A stretch of 44,087 nucleotides of DNA from an uncultured Caryophanales bacterium. GTDB taxonomy: Bacteria; Bacillota_I; Bacilli_A; RFN20; CAG-826. The translations under genes and the position numbers were made by a program. Below the pieces are notes generated by a model. The model saw only the letters and a program-made list of their open reading frames with translations, was not told where the DNA came from and did not search any database. The stretch is taken from the NCBI GenBank assembly GCA_905197045.1, contig CAJJXG010000012.1, positions 1 through 44,087 on the forward strand, read 5' to 3'. Positions 28,123 through 37,283 of this stretch are shown here, piece by piece; within the stretch, counting starts at the first letter, position 1, and each line of letters begins with the position of its first letter.

Positions 28123-31100
28123 ATGAAGAAAAATAAACTTGGATTAGGAATTCTTTTATTAGGTGCAGCTGGATTTACTGCTTGCTTAGCAAATGGTGAA
28201 GTTAGCTATATACCTAGTGAATTATTACTTCAAAATACAGAATTCTTAGTTTCACTTGGTGGTAATTCCATTAGTAAAAGTGAAGAGCAATTAAAGCAAG
28301 ATCGCGCTAAATTCCTTGCAAATCTTAACTCTTTAATTGGAAAAGAGAATTATTCTGTAACCCAAACTTTTGAAAATATTAATGTTTTAAAGATAAAAGC
28401 AAATGAAGCTTTCGAAAGCACAATTGCTTCAATTAGTGGTGTTAAAAGAGTTTCTATTAATCAAACTTATCGCTTTTCAGATTTCAACAATAATCAATTA
28501 AGTCAAGCTGAAAAAGATGAGGGATATGTTTTAAAAGAAGTCGAAGGGCAAGATGCAACCGATTCAACTTCAACTGATAATACTAATGTTTCTGCGCAAA
28601 ACATGAATGTTCCTGAAGAAAATAGTGGCGGAGCTGGTACATTTGTTGCAATTCTCGATTCTGGTTTTTATCTTAAACATAACTATTTTGCTAATATCGC
28701 TCCTGAATATAGAGATATTGCAGAAGCTAGATTTAGCTATGAAGACTTAAAATCAGTTTCGAGTAAATTAATCGCTCAACCTGCTAAAACTTTAGAAAAC
28801 GTTAATGCTGATTATCAAGCAACTGATAGAGCTGATGGTAGTTTATATTGGAATTTAAAAGTACCTTTCTATTATGACTATGGTGCAAGTAGTCAAAATT
28901 CAGCTAATGATTTTGATGTTCTTTCAACTTGGAGTGAACACGGAACCCATGTTGCTTCAATTACTGGAGCAAATGGAACATATGATGGAATCGCTCCAAA
29001 TGCCCAACTTGCATTGATGAAAGTTTTCTATGAATCAATTCCAAGTGATACAACTACAGCTGGTGGAGTTTATGCTTCTGATGATGATATTCTTGAAGCT
29101 TTAGAAGATTGTGTTGTTTTAGGCATTGATAGCTTAAACATGTCTTTAGGATCTGATTTAGACGACTTCTCGGATAAATCAACTTCAATGCAAGTCATTA
29201 ATGATCTTCAAGAAGCTGGCGTTAACTGTAATATTGCTGCAGGTAATGCTGGTAAAAACTTATTTAGCTCAATGGGAGTTTATAAAAACTGGTCATTAGA
29301 TAATGTTGATACAGGTGTTTTGGGAAGTTATTCTAATTCAACTGTTGCAAACGTAATTGCAAGTAATACCACAGCAAAGCAATATTATGAAACTGGTATC
29401 AGAATTGACAATGGTACAATTAGTTCCGTCATTGCTTATCAAGACCAAGTTGATTATACAAACGGATCTGATGGCATTAAAGAGACAGATGAGAAATTAC
29501 TTGCTGACTGGGTTGAAAAAGCTGAATTAATTTTGCCTGTCCCAGAGACTGGAAACAACTATTATGGTACGGACTCTGATTATTCTCGTGGTGAAAATGT
29601 AGATCGTGAATTATATAAAGGTAAAATCGCTGTTGTCGATAGAGGTAGCAACTCATTCGTCGATAAAGCAAACGCTGCCGCAGATCATGGTTGTGCTGGC
29701 TTGATTGTTATTAATAATGACCCTACAGCGTACGAATTTAATTTCGGTATGAGCTGGTCAAGCGGTGATGCTAATAATAGTTATGATATTCCAGATATTC
29801 CTGTTGTATTTGTTCTTTATAGAGATAGAGACACATTACTTAATCAATTCTTAACTGAAGAAATTAAGGATGAAAATAATAATGTTGTTGCTAAAGTTGC
29901 TAAAGCTGGCTCAAGTACTACAATTATTGAAGATTCCCTTGAAGACAATCCAAATAAAGATGAACTTAGTGATTTTTCAAGCGAAGGTCCAACTTATGAT
30001 TTAACCCTAAATCCTACAATTAGTGCTCCTGGTACCTCAATTAGAGGGGCAACATTAGGTGAAGCAAATAGCCAAGGACAAGTTCCAGAAAACGATCTTA
30101 ATCCTAATTCTGTTGGATATTTAAACGGAACATCAATGGCAACTCCTAACTATACTGGAATTGTCTCTTTACTTCTTGGTGAAAAACAAGCCAAAAGTTT
30201 TGCGACAAATAAAAAATTATTATCTAAAGAAGAAAGACTTGCTTACTTAAAAACAATTGCGATGAGAACAATGTCTACAGCGGATCAATATGTATCTACT
30301 AACGACATTTATGATGAAATTGATATTCAAGATGCTGTAACTGATGATGAATATCAAACGCCTGTTAAAATTTATTTACCAGTTGATGCTGAAACAAATA
30401 CAGCAAAATATTCTCCTCGTAAACAAGGTGCAGGTGTAGTTAATGCAAGTGATGCAATAAATTCAAAAGTTTATTTAGAAGGCTTAATTCCTGATGAAAA
30501 AACTGGAGAATATGGTGAAGAAGCCGAACATAAAGGTAATAATTACGCCAAAATTGAACTAAGAAATAATGATTTAGTTAAAAATGGTGATCTAAAACTT
30601 GGTTTTAGATTACATAATGAAGGAAGCGAAACTAAACAATATAAGGTTAAACTTGAAGTTATGACTAGTGCAGTTAGCGGCTACCATAACCATGATAACG
30701 AAATGGCAAACTATGTTGCAGAAGATGCTAAATATGAAGGCGTTAAAATGCAAACTGCCTATGATAAACTTATCGATACAGTAGAATTTGATCGAACTTA
30801 TACAGTTGAAGGAAATTCTACTGCTGATTATGTTTTAGATCATACAATTTCAGATAGTGCTAAAAAATATCTTTCTCAATTCCCAAATGGAATGTTTGTT
30901 GAAGGTTATCTTACTTTTACAGAAGTAGGAGCAAGTGAAGGAGAAGCCATTGAATTAACAATGCCTTATCTTGGATTCTATGGCGACTATGATCAAGCTG
31001 ATGCTACTGAGCCATTTGATTTTGAAAAAAATAAAGAATATGACATTGAAAATGGTGTAACTGATGGAACAATTTATGGTAGTGACATCGTTAACTATGT

Positions 31101-32481
31101 TGCTGCTAATTCTTATTCCAAATCATTTACTAATATGTCTTCAACAATTGTCGGTGATAGTTTAGCAAACTATAACGAGTACAATAGAAGAAGTAATGTT
31201 CAAGTAAATGACAGTAGTCCTCAAAGTTTCGGAAAAGAGTTAACTTACAAAAAAGATGAAAATGGTAAAGCTACTTTATATGTAGGTAGCGATACAACCG
31301 ATGTATTATATGTCCAAGAATTTGTTTTACGTTCTATTGAAAGTGAAATAGTCGAAATTTATGATGAAACTGGAAATGCTGTCGTTAGTAAAAATGTTAC
31401 CGATATTTTGACTAATACAACTGGATTATATAAATCACAAATTAATGCCTCTTATATGTCTGATTATTCATTAGCTCATAGAGGCTTTGCAGAAATTCCT
31501 TTATATTTCACACAAAGTAATCAAATTTCTACAAGAATACCTGATGGAAATTATAAACTTAAATTTACTTATAATTTAGTTAGTGGAGCAACTCAAACTA
31601 AAGAATACAATCTTGTTATTGATTCAAAGGCACCACAACTTGTAGCTAAATCTATCATTACTGATGCAAGTGGAAATAAAACATTAAGACTTAAATTTAA
31701 TGAAATTTATATTCCAGAAGCAAGTAGAATTAGCGTTAACTCTGGCTTATTGCTTAACTTCACATTTGAACAAACAAGCGATGGATATATTGTTGACATT
31801 CCATTAAATGAAAATACTTATAGAAATGGAAAACTTCGTGTTCAAGTAAATGATGCCAATAACAATTCTACTTTAATTATGATTAATGAAAGTGAAATTG
31901 AAAGAGGCCTCTTTATTGAAGATCCAGCTTTAACTGGTTCAACAAATTACACCTATACAGTTACTGAAGAAGTAAATTCTGCATCCTATAATATCAATGA
32001 TATCTATGAAGTTAGTGTTACTAATTCTAGAGGAGAAGTTGATATTGGTAGTTTCAGAGTAACCATTACTTGCGATAGAAAAATTAATGCTAGCGTAAGA
32101 GTTTACACTTACGATTCTTCAAATAACCGTACTGTTGTGGATAATGTTGACTTGCTTGATGATACTACAATTAGCTTTGTCACAACTTCTAAGAAATTTG
32201 CGATAGTTGATAGAGGCGGTAACAATGATTCATTCGATATCACTGCTAATGCAACTGTTACTCTTCCTACTTCAGTTGAAGGTGGAGAAGTATACGTTGA
32301 TAAAAATGCTGGTAGAGCAGGTGATGTTGTAGTACTTTATGCAATACCTAATGAAGGATATCGAATTGGAACTGTTAAGGTAAATGGACAAGATATTGCT
32401 TATGATAGTTATGGTAATTATCAATTTATCTTAACTAGTGGAGAAAACATTGTCGAAGTAACTTTTGTTGCAATTCAATAA
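28123..32481 (+). CDS. Cell-envelope subtilase (S8) lipoprotein with PA domain, C5a-peptidase-like
   Basis: 1452 residues with signal MKKNKLGLGILLLGAAGFTAC (Cys 21). Domain order: I9-type propeptide (about 38-125, ending with VKRVSINQTY); subtilisin domain with D179 (AILDSGF), H273 (SEHGTHVASI), oxyanion N375 (AAGNAGKN) and S671 (NGTSMATPNYTG). A PA (protease-associated) domain is inserted between N and S at about 430-620 (KIAVVDRGSNSFVDKANAA). Long beta-rich domains follow, in the manner of C5a peptidase and lactocepin, and the last 65 residues form one InlB-like repeat (GYRIGTVKVNGQDI). All catalytic residues are present. It is lipid-anchored rather than LPXTG-sorted: no sorting signal at the end. 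Role: surface cleavage of large proteins, with peptides probably passing to the Opp system downstream. Confidence 0.9.
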   Translation: MKKNKLGLGILLLGAAGFTACLANGEVSYIPSELLLQNTEFLVSLGGNSISKSEEQLKQDRAKFLANLNSLIGKENYSVTQTFENINVLKIKANEAFESTIASISGVKRVSINQTYRFSDFNNNQLSQAEKDEGYVLKEVEGQDATDSTSTDNTNVSAQNMNVPEENSGGAGTFVAILDSGFYLKHNYFANIAPEYRDIAEARFSYEDLKSVSSKLIAQPAKTLENVNADYQATDRADGSLYWNLKVPFYYDYGASSQNSANDFDVLSTWSEHGTHVASITGANGTYDGIAPNAQLALMKVFYESIPSDTTTAGGVYASDDDILEALEDCVVLGIDSLNMSLGSDLDDFSDKSTSMQVINDLQEAGVNCNIAAGNAGKNLFSSMGVYKNWSLDNVDTGVLGSYSNSTVANVIASNTTAKQYYETGIRIDNGTISSVIAYQDQVDYTNGSDGIKETDEKLLADWVEKAELILPVPETGNNYYGTDSDYSRGENVDRELYKGKIAVVDRGSNSFVDKANAAADHGCAGLIVINNDPTAYEFNFGMSWSSGDANNSYDIPDIPVVFVLYRDRDTLLNQFLTEEIKDENNNVVAKVAKAGSSTTIIEDSLEDNPNKDELSDFSSEGPTYDLTLNPTISAPGTSIRGATLGEANSQGQVPENDLNPNSVGYLNGTSMATPNYTGIVSLLLGEKQAKSFATNKKLLSKEERLAYLKTIAMRTMSTADQYVSTNDIYDEIDIQDAVTDDEYQTPVKIYLPVDAETNTAKYSPRKQGAGVVNASDAINSKVYLEGLIPDEKTGEYGEEAEHKGNNYAKIELRNNDLVKNGDLKLGFRLHNEGSETKQYKVKLEVMTSAVSGYHNHDNEMANYVAEDAKYEGVKMQTAYDKLIDTVEFDRTYTVEGNSTADYVLDHTISDSAKKYLSQFPNGMFVEGYLTFTEVGASEGEAIELTMPYLGFYGDYDQADATEPFDFEKNKEYDIENGVTDGTIYGSDIVNYVAANSYSKSFTNMSSTIVGDSLANYNEYNRRSNVQVNDSSPQSFGKELTYKKDENGKATLYVGSDTTDVLYVQEFVLRSIESEIVEIYDETGNAVVSKNVTDILTNTTGLYKSQINASYMSDYSLAHRGFAEIPLYFTQSNQISTRIPDGNYKLKFTYNLVSGATQTKEYNLVIDSKAPQLVAKSIITDASGNKTLRLKFNEIYIPEASRISVNSGLLLNFTFEQTSDGYIVDIPLNENTYRNGKLRVQVNDANNNSTLIMINESEIERGLFIEDPALTGSTNYTYTVTEEVNSASYNINDIYEVSVTNSRGEVDIGSFRVTITCDRKINASVRVYTYDSSNNRTVVDNVDLLDDTTISFVTTSKKFAIVDRGGNNDSFDITANATVTLPTSVEGGEVYVDKNAGRAGDVVVLYAIPNEGYRIGTVKVNGQDIAYDSYGNYQFILTSGENIVEVTFVAIQ

Positions 32482-32492
32482 TATTTAATAAA

Positions 32493-32521
32493 CAAGGACT
32501 GGTTTAAAAAACCAGTCCTTG
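32493..32521. terminator. Hairpin after the subtilase gene
   Basis: A perfect 13-bp stem, CAAGGACTGGTTT (32493-32505) against AAACCAGTCCTTG (32509-32521), loop AAA. No T-run follows on the + strand, so termination may be incomplete. It ends only 12 bases before the next ATG. Confidence 0.6.
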
Positions 32522-32533
32522 AACTAAAAAACC

Positions 32534-32965
32534 ATGCAAAACAAAGACGAAATTTTATATATTTTAAGAAGATTAGTATTTATTTATCTGCCTAGATTTA
32601 TAATTGGGTCAATTGCTGCTACAGCAATTTTTCTATCTTATTACTTTGGAAAAGGTCCAAATATAATGACAGCTTTAGATGGTTGCTTTATAGCATCAAT
32701 GAGTTTACTTGTAGTTGGGATTTTATCATTTGTAACTAATAAAGGCTTTTTTGATATTTTTGCCTATAACGGCATCAAAATTAAATACTATTTTAATCCA
32801 GCGGCTAAACCAAGCGAAAATACTTTCTGTGGTACGTATGATTACACAAAAAGCAAAGAAGAAAAAAGAAAGGATATGAAATTAGTCTTTTTATCTTATA
32901 TTGCTGTTGGTTTGATTTATCTTATTCCTACAATCACAATTTATATTATTTATAAAATTGGTTAA
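32534..32965 (+). CDS. DUF3899-like small membrane protein
   Basis: 143 residues, three hydrophobic segments (about 14-34, 48-68 and 118-140). The centre reads LDGCFIASMSLLVVGILSFVTNKGFFDIFAYNG, which aligns with DAFFINSALFIGVGILQIIGNYGTFDLLAYST of the protein at 43591. 'D.FFI.S.LL..GIL....N.G.FD...Y' is the pattern of DUF3899 proteins in low-GC Gram-positives. No Shine-Dalgarno is visible before the ATG, and a stable hairpin lies directly upstream, so expression is either low or depends on read-through. Function unknown; its paralogue stands at the other end of the opp genes. Confidence 0.65.
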   Translation: MQNKDEILYILRRLVFIYLPRFIIGSIAATAIFLSYYFGKGPNIMTALDGCFIASMSLLVVGILSFVTNKGFFDIFAYNGIKIKYYFNPAAKPSENTFCGTYDYTKSKEEKRKDMKLVFLSYIAVGLIYLIPTITIYIIYKIG

Positions 32966-33001
32966 ACGTAGATGAAAATATTAATATATAATATATTAAT
33001 G

Positions 33002-33029
33002 TTGACAAAAATTTAGTTTCTAATACTAT
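33002..33029 (+). promoter_or_regulatory. Promoter of the opp genes
   Basis: Consensus TTGACA (33002-33007), a 16-base spacer and TACTAT (33024-33029). Followed by AAGGAGG about ten bases before the oppA start. Confidence 0.65.
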
Positions 33030-33073
33030 TTAAAAGATTAATGCTTGAGAGGATTATATAAAGGAGGATACTC

Positions 33074-36000
33074 ATGAAAAAAAGAAAAGCGATATATGCT
33101 GTAAGTGCTTTGCTCCTTCTTGGTGGCGTCGTCGGTATGTCATCATGTGGTGAGCCTGAGCCAACACCAGATCCTATTCCTGACCCAACACCAGAGCCAG
33201 ATCCAACTTTTGTTGAAGAGTTTTCAGTTTCTCTTGCTGGAAATGCTGAAATTGCTACTAGTGAAACTGTTCAAATTGTTGCAACTAGTTTAACAGAAGG
33301 AGTAACTGGAATTTTTGATTATCAAGTCACAAGTGGTAAAGATTTTATTTCAGTTAACGATAATGGTGTTGTTACTGGTCTCAAGGAAGGAGTTGGCGTT
33401 GTAACGGTTACTTGTTTAAATGGACCAACAACTCAACCAAAGACCGTTGAAATAACTTGTACTGGTGTAGCTGATCCTGCAAATGGCGCTTATAACTATG
33501 TTGCTCGTACTTATGAGGAAAAACTTGAAATTTTAGGTAAACTTGAAAAGTACGCAGTTGACCAACATTTAACTGGCATTACCCTTTTTGAGAATGGTGG
33601 TTATGTTATGTATAACCCACGTGTTAAACGTCCTTTTGCTAACTATATTACAGGTTATGGCATGGGTATTCTTTCTGAAGGTGAAATTAGTGGTGAACCT
33701 TTGAAGGGAGAAAGCAATCAAGACTGGCAAAATTATTACCATAGTTATGCAGGAAGTAATAATAAACAAAATTTCAACTATTTAGATGATACTGGTAGTG
33801 AATCTGCTGACCTTTATGGATATGTAACTTCTACTTATTATGGACAAAAACCTGTTAAAGTCGCCGGAAGTAGTGATTATCAACAATCTACAAGCTATGA
33901 ATGGTATCCAATTTTAACAAAAACCTATACTGATGAGCGTACAGGGAAAGTAGAATTTAAACCATATGCCGTTAACTTAAATCCAAGTACTGGCTTAGCA
34001 ACAAAATATAAGGTTTATGTTAAAACAGGCGAAGATGGTCTTGTTTATAACACCCTTTCTAATATGGATTCAAGAAAAAAATTCAAAGAAAGAAAAGTTG
34101 AATTAGAAGATTATGCAACTCCTTTTATGCTTCTTTTAAATGGGAATATTAATCTTGCCAGAAGTACTGACTACATTTCAGATTCTAGTAATTCAACTCT
34201 TAAAGGTGCTAGTGCCTTCTTTAATGCCTCTAAAAACAATGGCGATGTTATGGACTTAAAAAAGACTTTCTATAAGTTAGTTGGCTTAGAATTGAATCCA
34301 GAAGAGAATTCAATTACTTTTACTTTCAATACTCCTGTAAATCAATTTACAGCAATGACTAACTTATCAAGTTCATTGAATTCCCCAATTCCATTAGATT
34401 TTATTGAAACTCTTGCTGGAGATTTAGGCTATAAAGAATATGATAAAGAAACTCCTGAAAATCAAGGCAAGATGTGGGGAGAAGCAATGAAAAACGCTTA
34501 TGGTACCGTTACAAAAGACCATACAACTATTACCCCAGTTGATAACTTGCTTTCTCTTGCTCCATATATGCTTGAAGCTGTTGACACTAATTACATTGTC
34601 TATAAGAGAAATCCTTCTTGGGTAGAATTCAAAGATGTTCCTCAATATGATGAAACAGTTAAATCAAGGTATAAAATTGAAGGTATTAAACTTGTTTATA
34701 TTCCTGGAGCTGAATCTTCCACAACAGCTGCATTTGATCAATTTATAAGTTCTTCACCAATTCTAGATGCTGTTTCAATTCCTCAAGAAAGATTACAAGA
34801 ATTTATTAATGATCCTAGAACTACAACTACTGAAGGCGATTCTACTTTTAAATTAAATTTAAATACCTGTACTCAAGACGAGTGGGATGAGATGTTTGGA
34901 ACAGGAAACTGGGTATGTGAGCCATTAATGAGTAATGATAAGTTTGTTAATGCTTTAAGTTATGCAATTGATAGAGAAACATTTGCTAACAATCGTGGCG
35001 TTATTCCTTCTCAATCTTATTTCTCGCCATCTTATCTATGGGATCCTGAAAATGGTAAATCTTACAATAGTACTGAGCAACATGCTGCAGCTATAGCTAA
35101 TTATTCACCTGATACTTATGGATATAACTTTGATTTAGCTGTTAGAAATTTTGATGAGGCTATTGCTGAAATGGTTGAAGATGAAGGTGTCTACCAATGG
35201 AATTCTCAAGTTGAAATTAGAATTGATTGGATGAACCCAACTGATAACCAAGAATATGGAAACGAAATTGTTGAATATTTAAATCGTGCATTCCAAGAAA
35301 CAGATGCTTATGCAAATGGTTTTAGAATTAATTTTAACACCGTTAATGGTACCAACGATTATCAACAAGTTTATGAAAAAATGAGAAAGGGAACCTTTGA
35401 TATTGCTTTTGGTTCTGTTTCAGGTATGCAACTTGATCCATTAGGTTTCATGGAAGTATTAAAGAGTAATAACGTAACTGGCTTTACTTTAAGTAGAGGA
35501 CCAGATACTTCTAAAATTAATGTTGATGATAACAACTATATAATTTTTGAAGGTAAAACATGGAGTTTTGATGCTTTATGGGATGCTGCTTATAAAGGCG
35601 TTATTGTTAGCGAAGGCGATGAAACTGTTGATGAACCTATAACTGCTTCATCTAGTAAAAGCGGATTTGCTACTCAAAATATTGCTGTAAATTATGGTGG
35701 AGATTACGGGACACAAAATGTTAACGCTTGGAACTTAGCTGTTACTTTAGAGCTAGGTTTACAAGCTGCTGCAGTTCAAGACATGGTTAAATTTAAGTTA
35801 ATATCTGATATGAATGATACATCTTCTGAATTTGTAACCATTTCTATTACTTATAACATTAATGGAAGATCTGAAACTGCCGCTCTTCAAGCAACATATG
35901 GCGAATTGTTTAGAATTCAAAATGGTGTTAATACTGAAACTGGTGAACTTACTGATAGATTTGCAACATTAAATGTATTCCTTCCACAAGTTCTTACAGA

Positions 36001-36160
36001 AAATTCGACCGGTGGGCAAATTTCTGGAGAAACACTTGATTTAACTTCATCGGCTATTTCAAATGTAACTGTCGCTTTATATGGCTCATATTACATGCAA
36101 ATAGGTGATGTTATTACAACTAATTCTTGGTCAGTTTCAGGACTTAGCGTTAAAAATTAA
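33074..36160 (+). CDS. oppA: Oligopeptide-binding lipoprotein OppA with Ig-like N-terminal domain
   Basis: 1028 residues, well above the usual 530-600 of the SBP_bac_5 family. Signal MKKRKAIYAVSALLLLGGVVGMSSC (Cys 25), a Pro/Glu/Asp linker (PEPTPDPIPDPTPEPDPT), then a Big2-like domain (about 48-132: FISVNDNGVVTGLKEGVGVVTV). The binding-protein fold covers roughly 150-860, with typical pieces FVNALSYAIDRETFANN, DLAVRNFDEAIAEM and YEKMRKGTFDIAFGSVSG. An extra beta-rich domain of about 160 residues closes the protein (VTISITYNINGRSETAALQA). It captures peptides and delivers them to OppBC. First gene of the opp set; a terminator after it separates it from oppB, so it is likely made in excess over the permease. 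Confidence 0.88.
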   Translation: MKKRKAIYAVSALLLLGGVVGMSSCGEPEPTPDPIPDPTPEPDPTFVEEFSVSLAGNAEIATSETVQIVATSLTEGVTGIFDYQVTSGKDFISVNDNGVVTGLKEGVGVVTVTCLNGPTTQPKTVEITCTGVADPANGAYNYVARTYEEKLEILGKLEKYAVDQHLTGITLFENGGYVMYNPRVKRPFANYITGYGMGILSEGEISGEPLKGESNQDWQNYYHSYAGSNNKQNFNYLDDTGSESADLYGYVTSTYYGQKPVKVAGSSDYQQSTSYEWYPILTKTYTDERTGKVEFKPYAVNLNPSTGLATKYKVYVKTGEDGLVYNTLSNMDSRKKFKERKVELEDYATPFMLLLNGNINLARSTDYISDSSNSTLKGASAFFNASKNNGDVMDLKKTFYKLVGLELNPEENSITFTFNTPVNQFTAMTNLSSSLNSPIPLDFIETLAGDLGYKEYDKETPENQGKMWGEAMKNAYGTVTKDHTTITPVDNLLSLAPYMLEAVDTNYIVYKRNPSWVEFKDVPQYDETVKSRYKIEGIKLVYIPGAESSTTAAFDQFISSSPILDAVSIPQERLQEFINDPRTTTTEGDSTFKLNLNTCTQDEWDEMFGTGNWVCEPLMSNDKFVNALSYAIDRETFANNRGVIPSQSYFSPSYLWDPENGKSYNSTEQHAAAIANYSPDTYGYNFDLAVRNFDEAIAEMVEDEGVYQWNSQVEIRIDWMNPTDNQEYGNEIVEYLNRAFQETDAYANGFRINFNTVNGTNDYQQVYEKMRKGTFDIAFGSVSGMQLDPLGFMEVLKSNNVTGFTLSRGPDTSKINVDDNNYIIFEGKTWSFDALWDAAYKGVIVSEGDETVDEPITASSSKSGFATQNIAVNYGGDYGTQNVNAWNLAVTLELGLQAAAVQDMVKFKLISDMNDTSSEFVTISITYNINGRSETAALQATYGELFRIQNGVNTETGELTDRFATLNVFLPQVLTENSTGGQISGETLDLTSSAISNVTVALYGSYYMQIGDVITTNSWSVSGLSVKN

Positions 36161-36171
36161 TATATAAATTA

Positions 36172-36211
36172 AATTGAAATTGTCGACTTTTGCGGCAATT
36201 TCAATTTTTTT
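36172..36211 (+). terminator. Intercistronic terminator/attenuator between oppA and oppB
   Basis: A 14-bp stem, AATTGAAATTGTCG (36172-36185) against CGGCAATTTCAATT (36193-36206) with one G-U pair, loop ACTTTTG, and a T-run at 36205-36211. It has full intrinsic-terminator form yet lies inside the opp cluster, 14 bases before the oppB start codon. Confidence 0.75.
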
Positions 36212-36224
36212 GCGAGGTAAGACA

Positions 36225-37283
36225 ATGACTAAATACGTTATAAAAAGAATTGTGTTAGCTCTCATTACCGCCTTTATTATCCTAAGTGTAACTTTCATGC
36301 TCATGAAATGTTTGCCTTTCCAAGAACCTGTTGGAATGGTCGCAGACAAATGGCGTTTTTATTCAGACCAAGTTGATTTAGGATATGTTCTTGTTTTTAA
36401 TTCCGAACAGCCTCAATACGGGGAATATTTATTTACTACAGCCGGAACTAATTTGATTGGTGGGGGAGGAGCTCAAGAATATTTCTATCAAAGACCAATT
36501 TTAGAGCAATATGGTGTATGGCTTTGGAACATTTTTAGTAGATGGGATTGGGGCACATCTACAAGCATTTTAGTAAACAGCAATGCAATTAATATTATTG
36601 CAGCACGTTTACCTACATCTATTAGTATTAATATAATTTCTGTTTTAATTAGCGTTCCTACTGGTATTGCTATTGGTATATGGGCCGCTTTAAAGAAAAA
36701 TAAAATGACTGACCATATTATTTCTACTTTGGTCATGATTTTTATCAGTGTCCCTAGTTTCATTATTATTTCATTATTGATGAAATGGCTTGCTTTAGAT
36801 ACTGGATGGCTGCCAACTCAATGGCCAGATCAATTTAGTGACGCCGGAACAAAGGCCTTAGGCTTTATTATTCCTGTTGTTTCATTATGTTTTGGTTCAA
36901 TTTGTGGTTATAGCCGTTTTACAAGAGCTGAATTATGTGAAGTTATGAGTAGTGATTATCTCTTGCTTGCTAGAACTAAAGGTTTAACGAAGAGTCAATG
37001 TATTACTCGTCATGCTTTAAGAAATGCAATGGTTCCAATTGTTCCATCCATTCTTGCTGAATTTATTGGAATTCTTTCTGGTTCCATGATATTAGAAAAT
37101 TTATATGGTATTCCTGGAATTGGCAATTTATTCGTTAAGGCAATTAATTCTAGAGACTATAACGTTTTAATGGTTGATATGGCTATTTTTACACTTATTA
37201 GTTTATTGGCTAGTGTTTTCTTAGATATATCATATGGATTTATCGATCCTCGTATTAGAATGGGGGCAAAGAATAATGGATAA
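36225..37283 (+). CDS. oppB: Oligopeptide ABC permease OppB
   Basis: 352 residues, six predicted membrane helices. It begins MTKYVIKRIVLALITAFIILSVTF, the standard OppB/DppB opening. The ATG at 36225 is preferred because GCGAGG is correctly spaced and the earlier in-frame codon lies inside the terminator stem. The core permease domain (about 120-345) has the coupling (EAA) loop DYLLLARTKGLTKSQCITRHALRNAMVP, which contacts the ATPase, and ends with GIPGIGNLFVKAINSRDYNVLM and DPRIRMG, both family hallmarks. The first periplasmic loop (about 30-110) is normal to slightly long. Its stop overlaps the oppC start by eight bases, so translation is coupled. Forms the pore with OppC. Confidence 0.92.
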   Translation: MTKYVIKRIVLALITAFIILSVTFMLMKCLPFQEPVGMVADKWRFYSDQVDLGYVLVFNSEQPQYGEYLFTTAGTNLIGGGGAQEYFYQRPILEQYGVWLWNIFSRWDWGTSTSILVNSNAINIIAARLPTSISINIISVLISVPTGIAIGIWAALKKNKMTDHIISTLVMIFISVPSFIIISLLMKWLALDTGWLPTQWPDQFSDAGTKALGFIIPVVSLCFGSICGYSRFTRAELCEVMSSDYLLLARTKGLTKSQCITRHALRNAMVPIVPSILAEFIGILSGSMILENLYGIPGIGNLFVKAINSRDYNVLMVDMAIFTLISLLASVFLDISYGFIDPRIRMGAKNNG

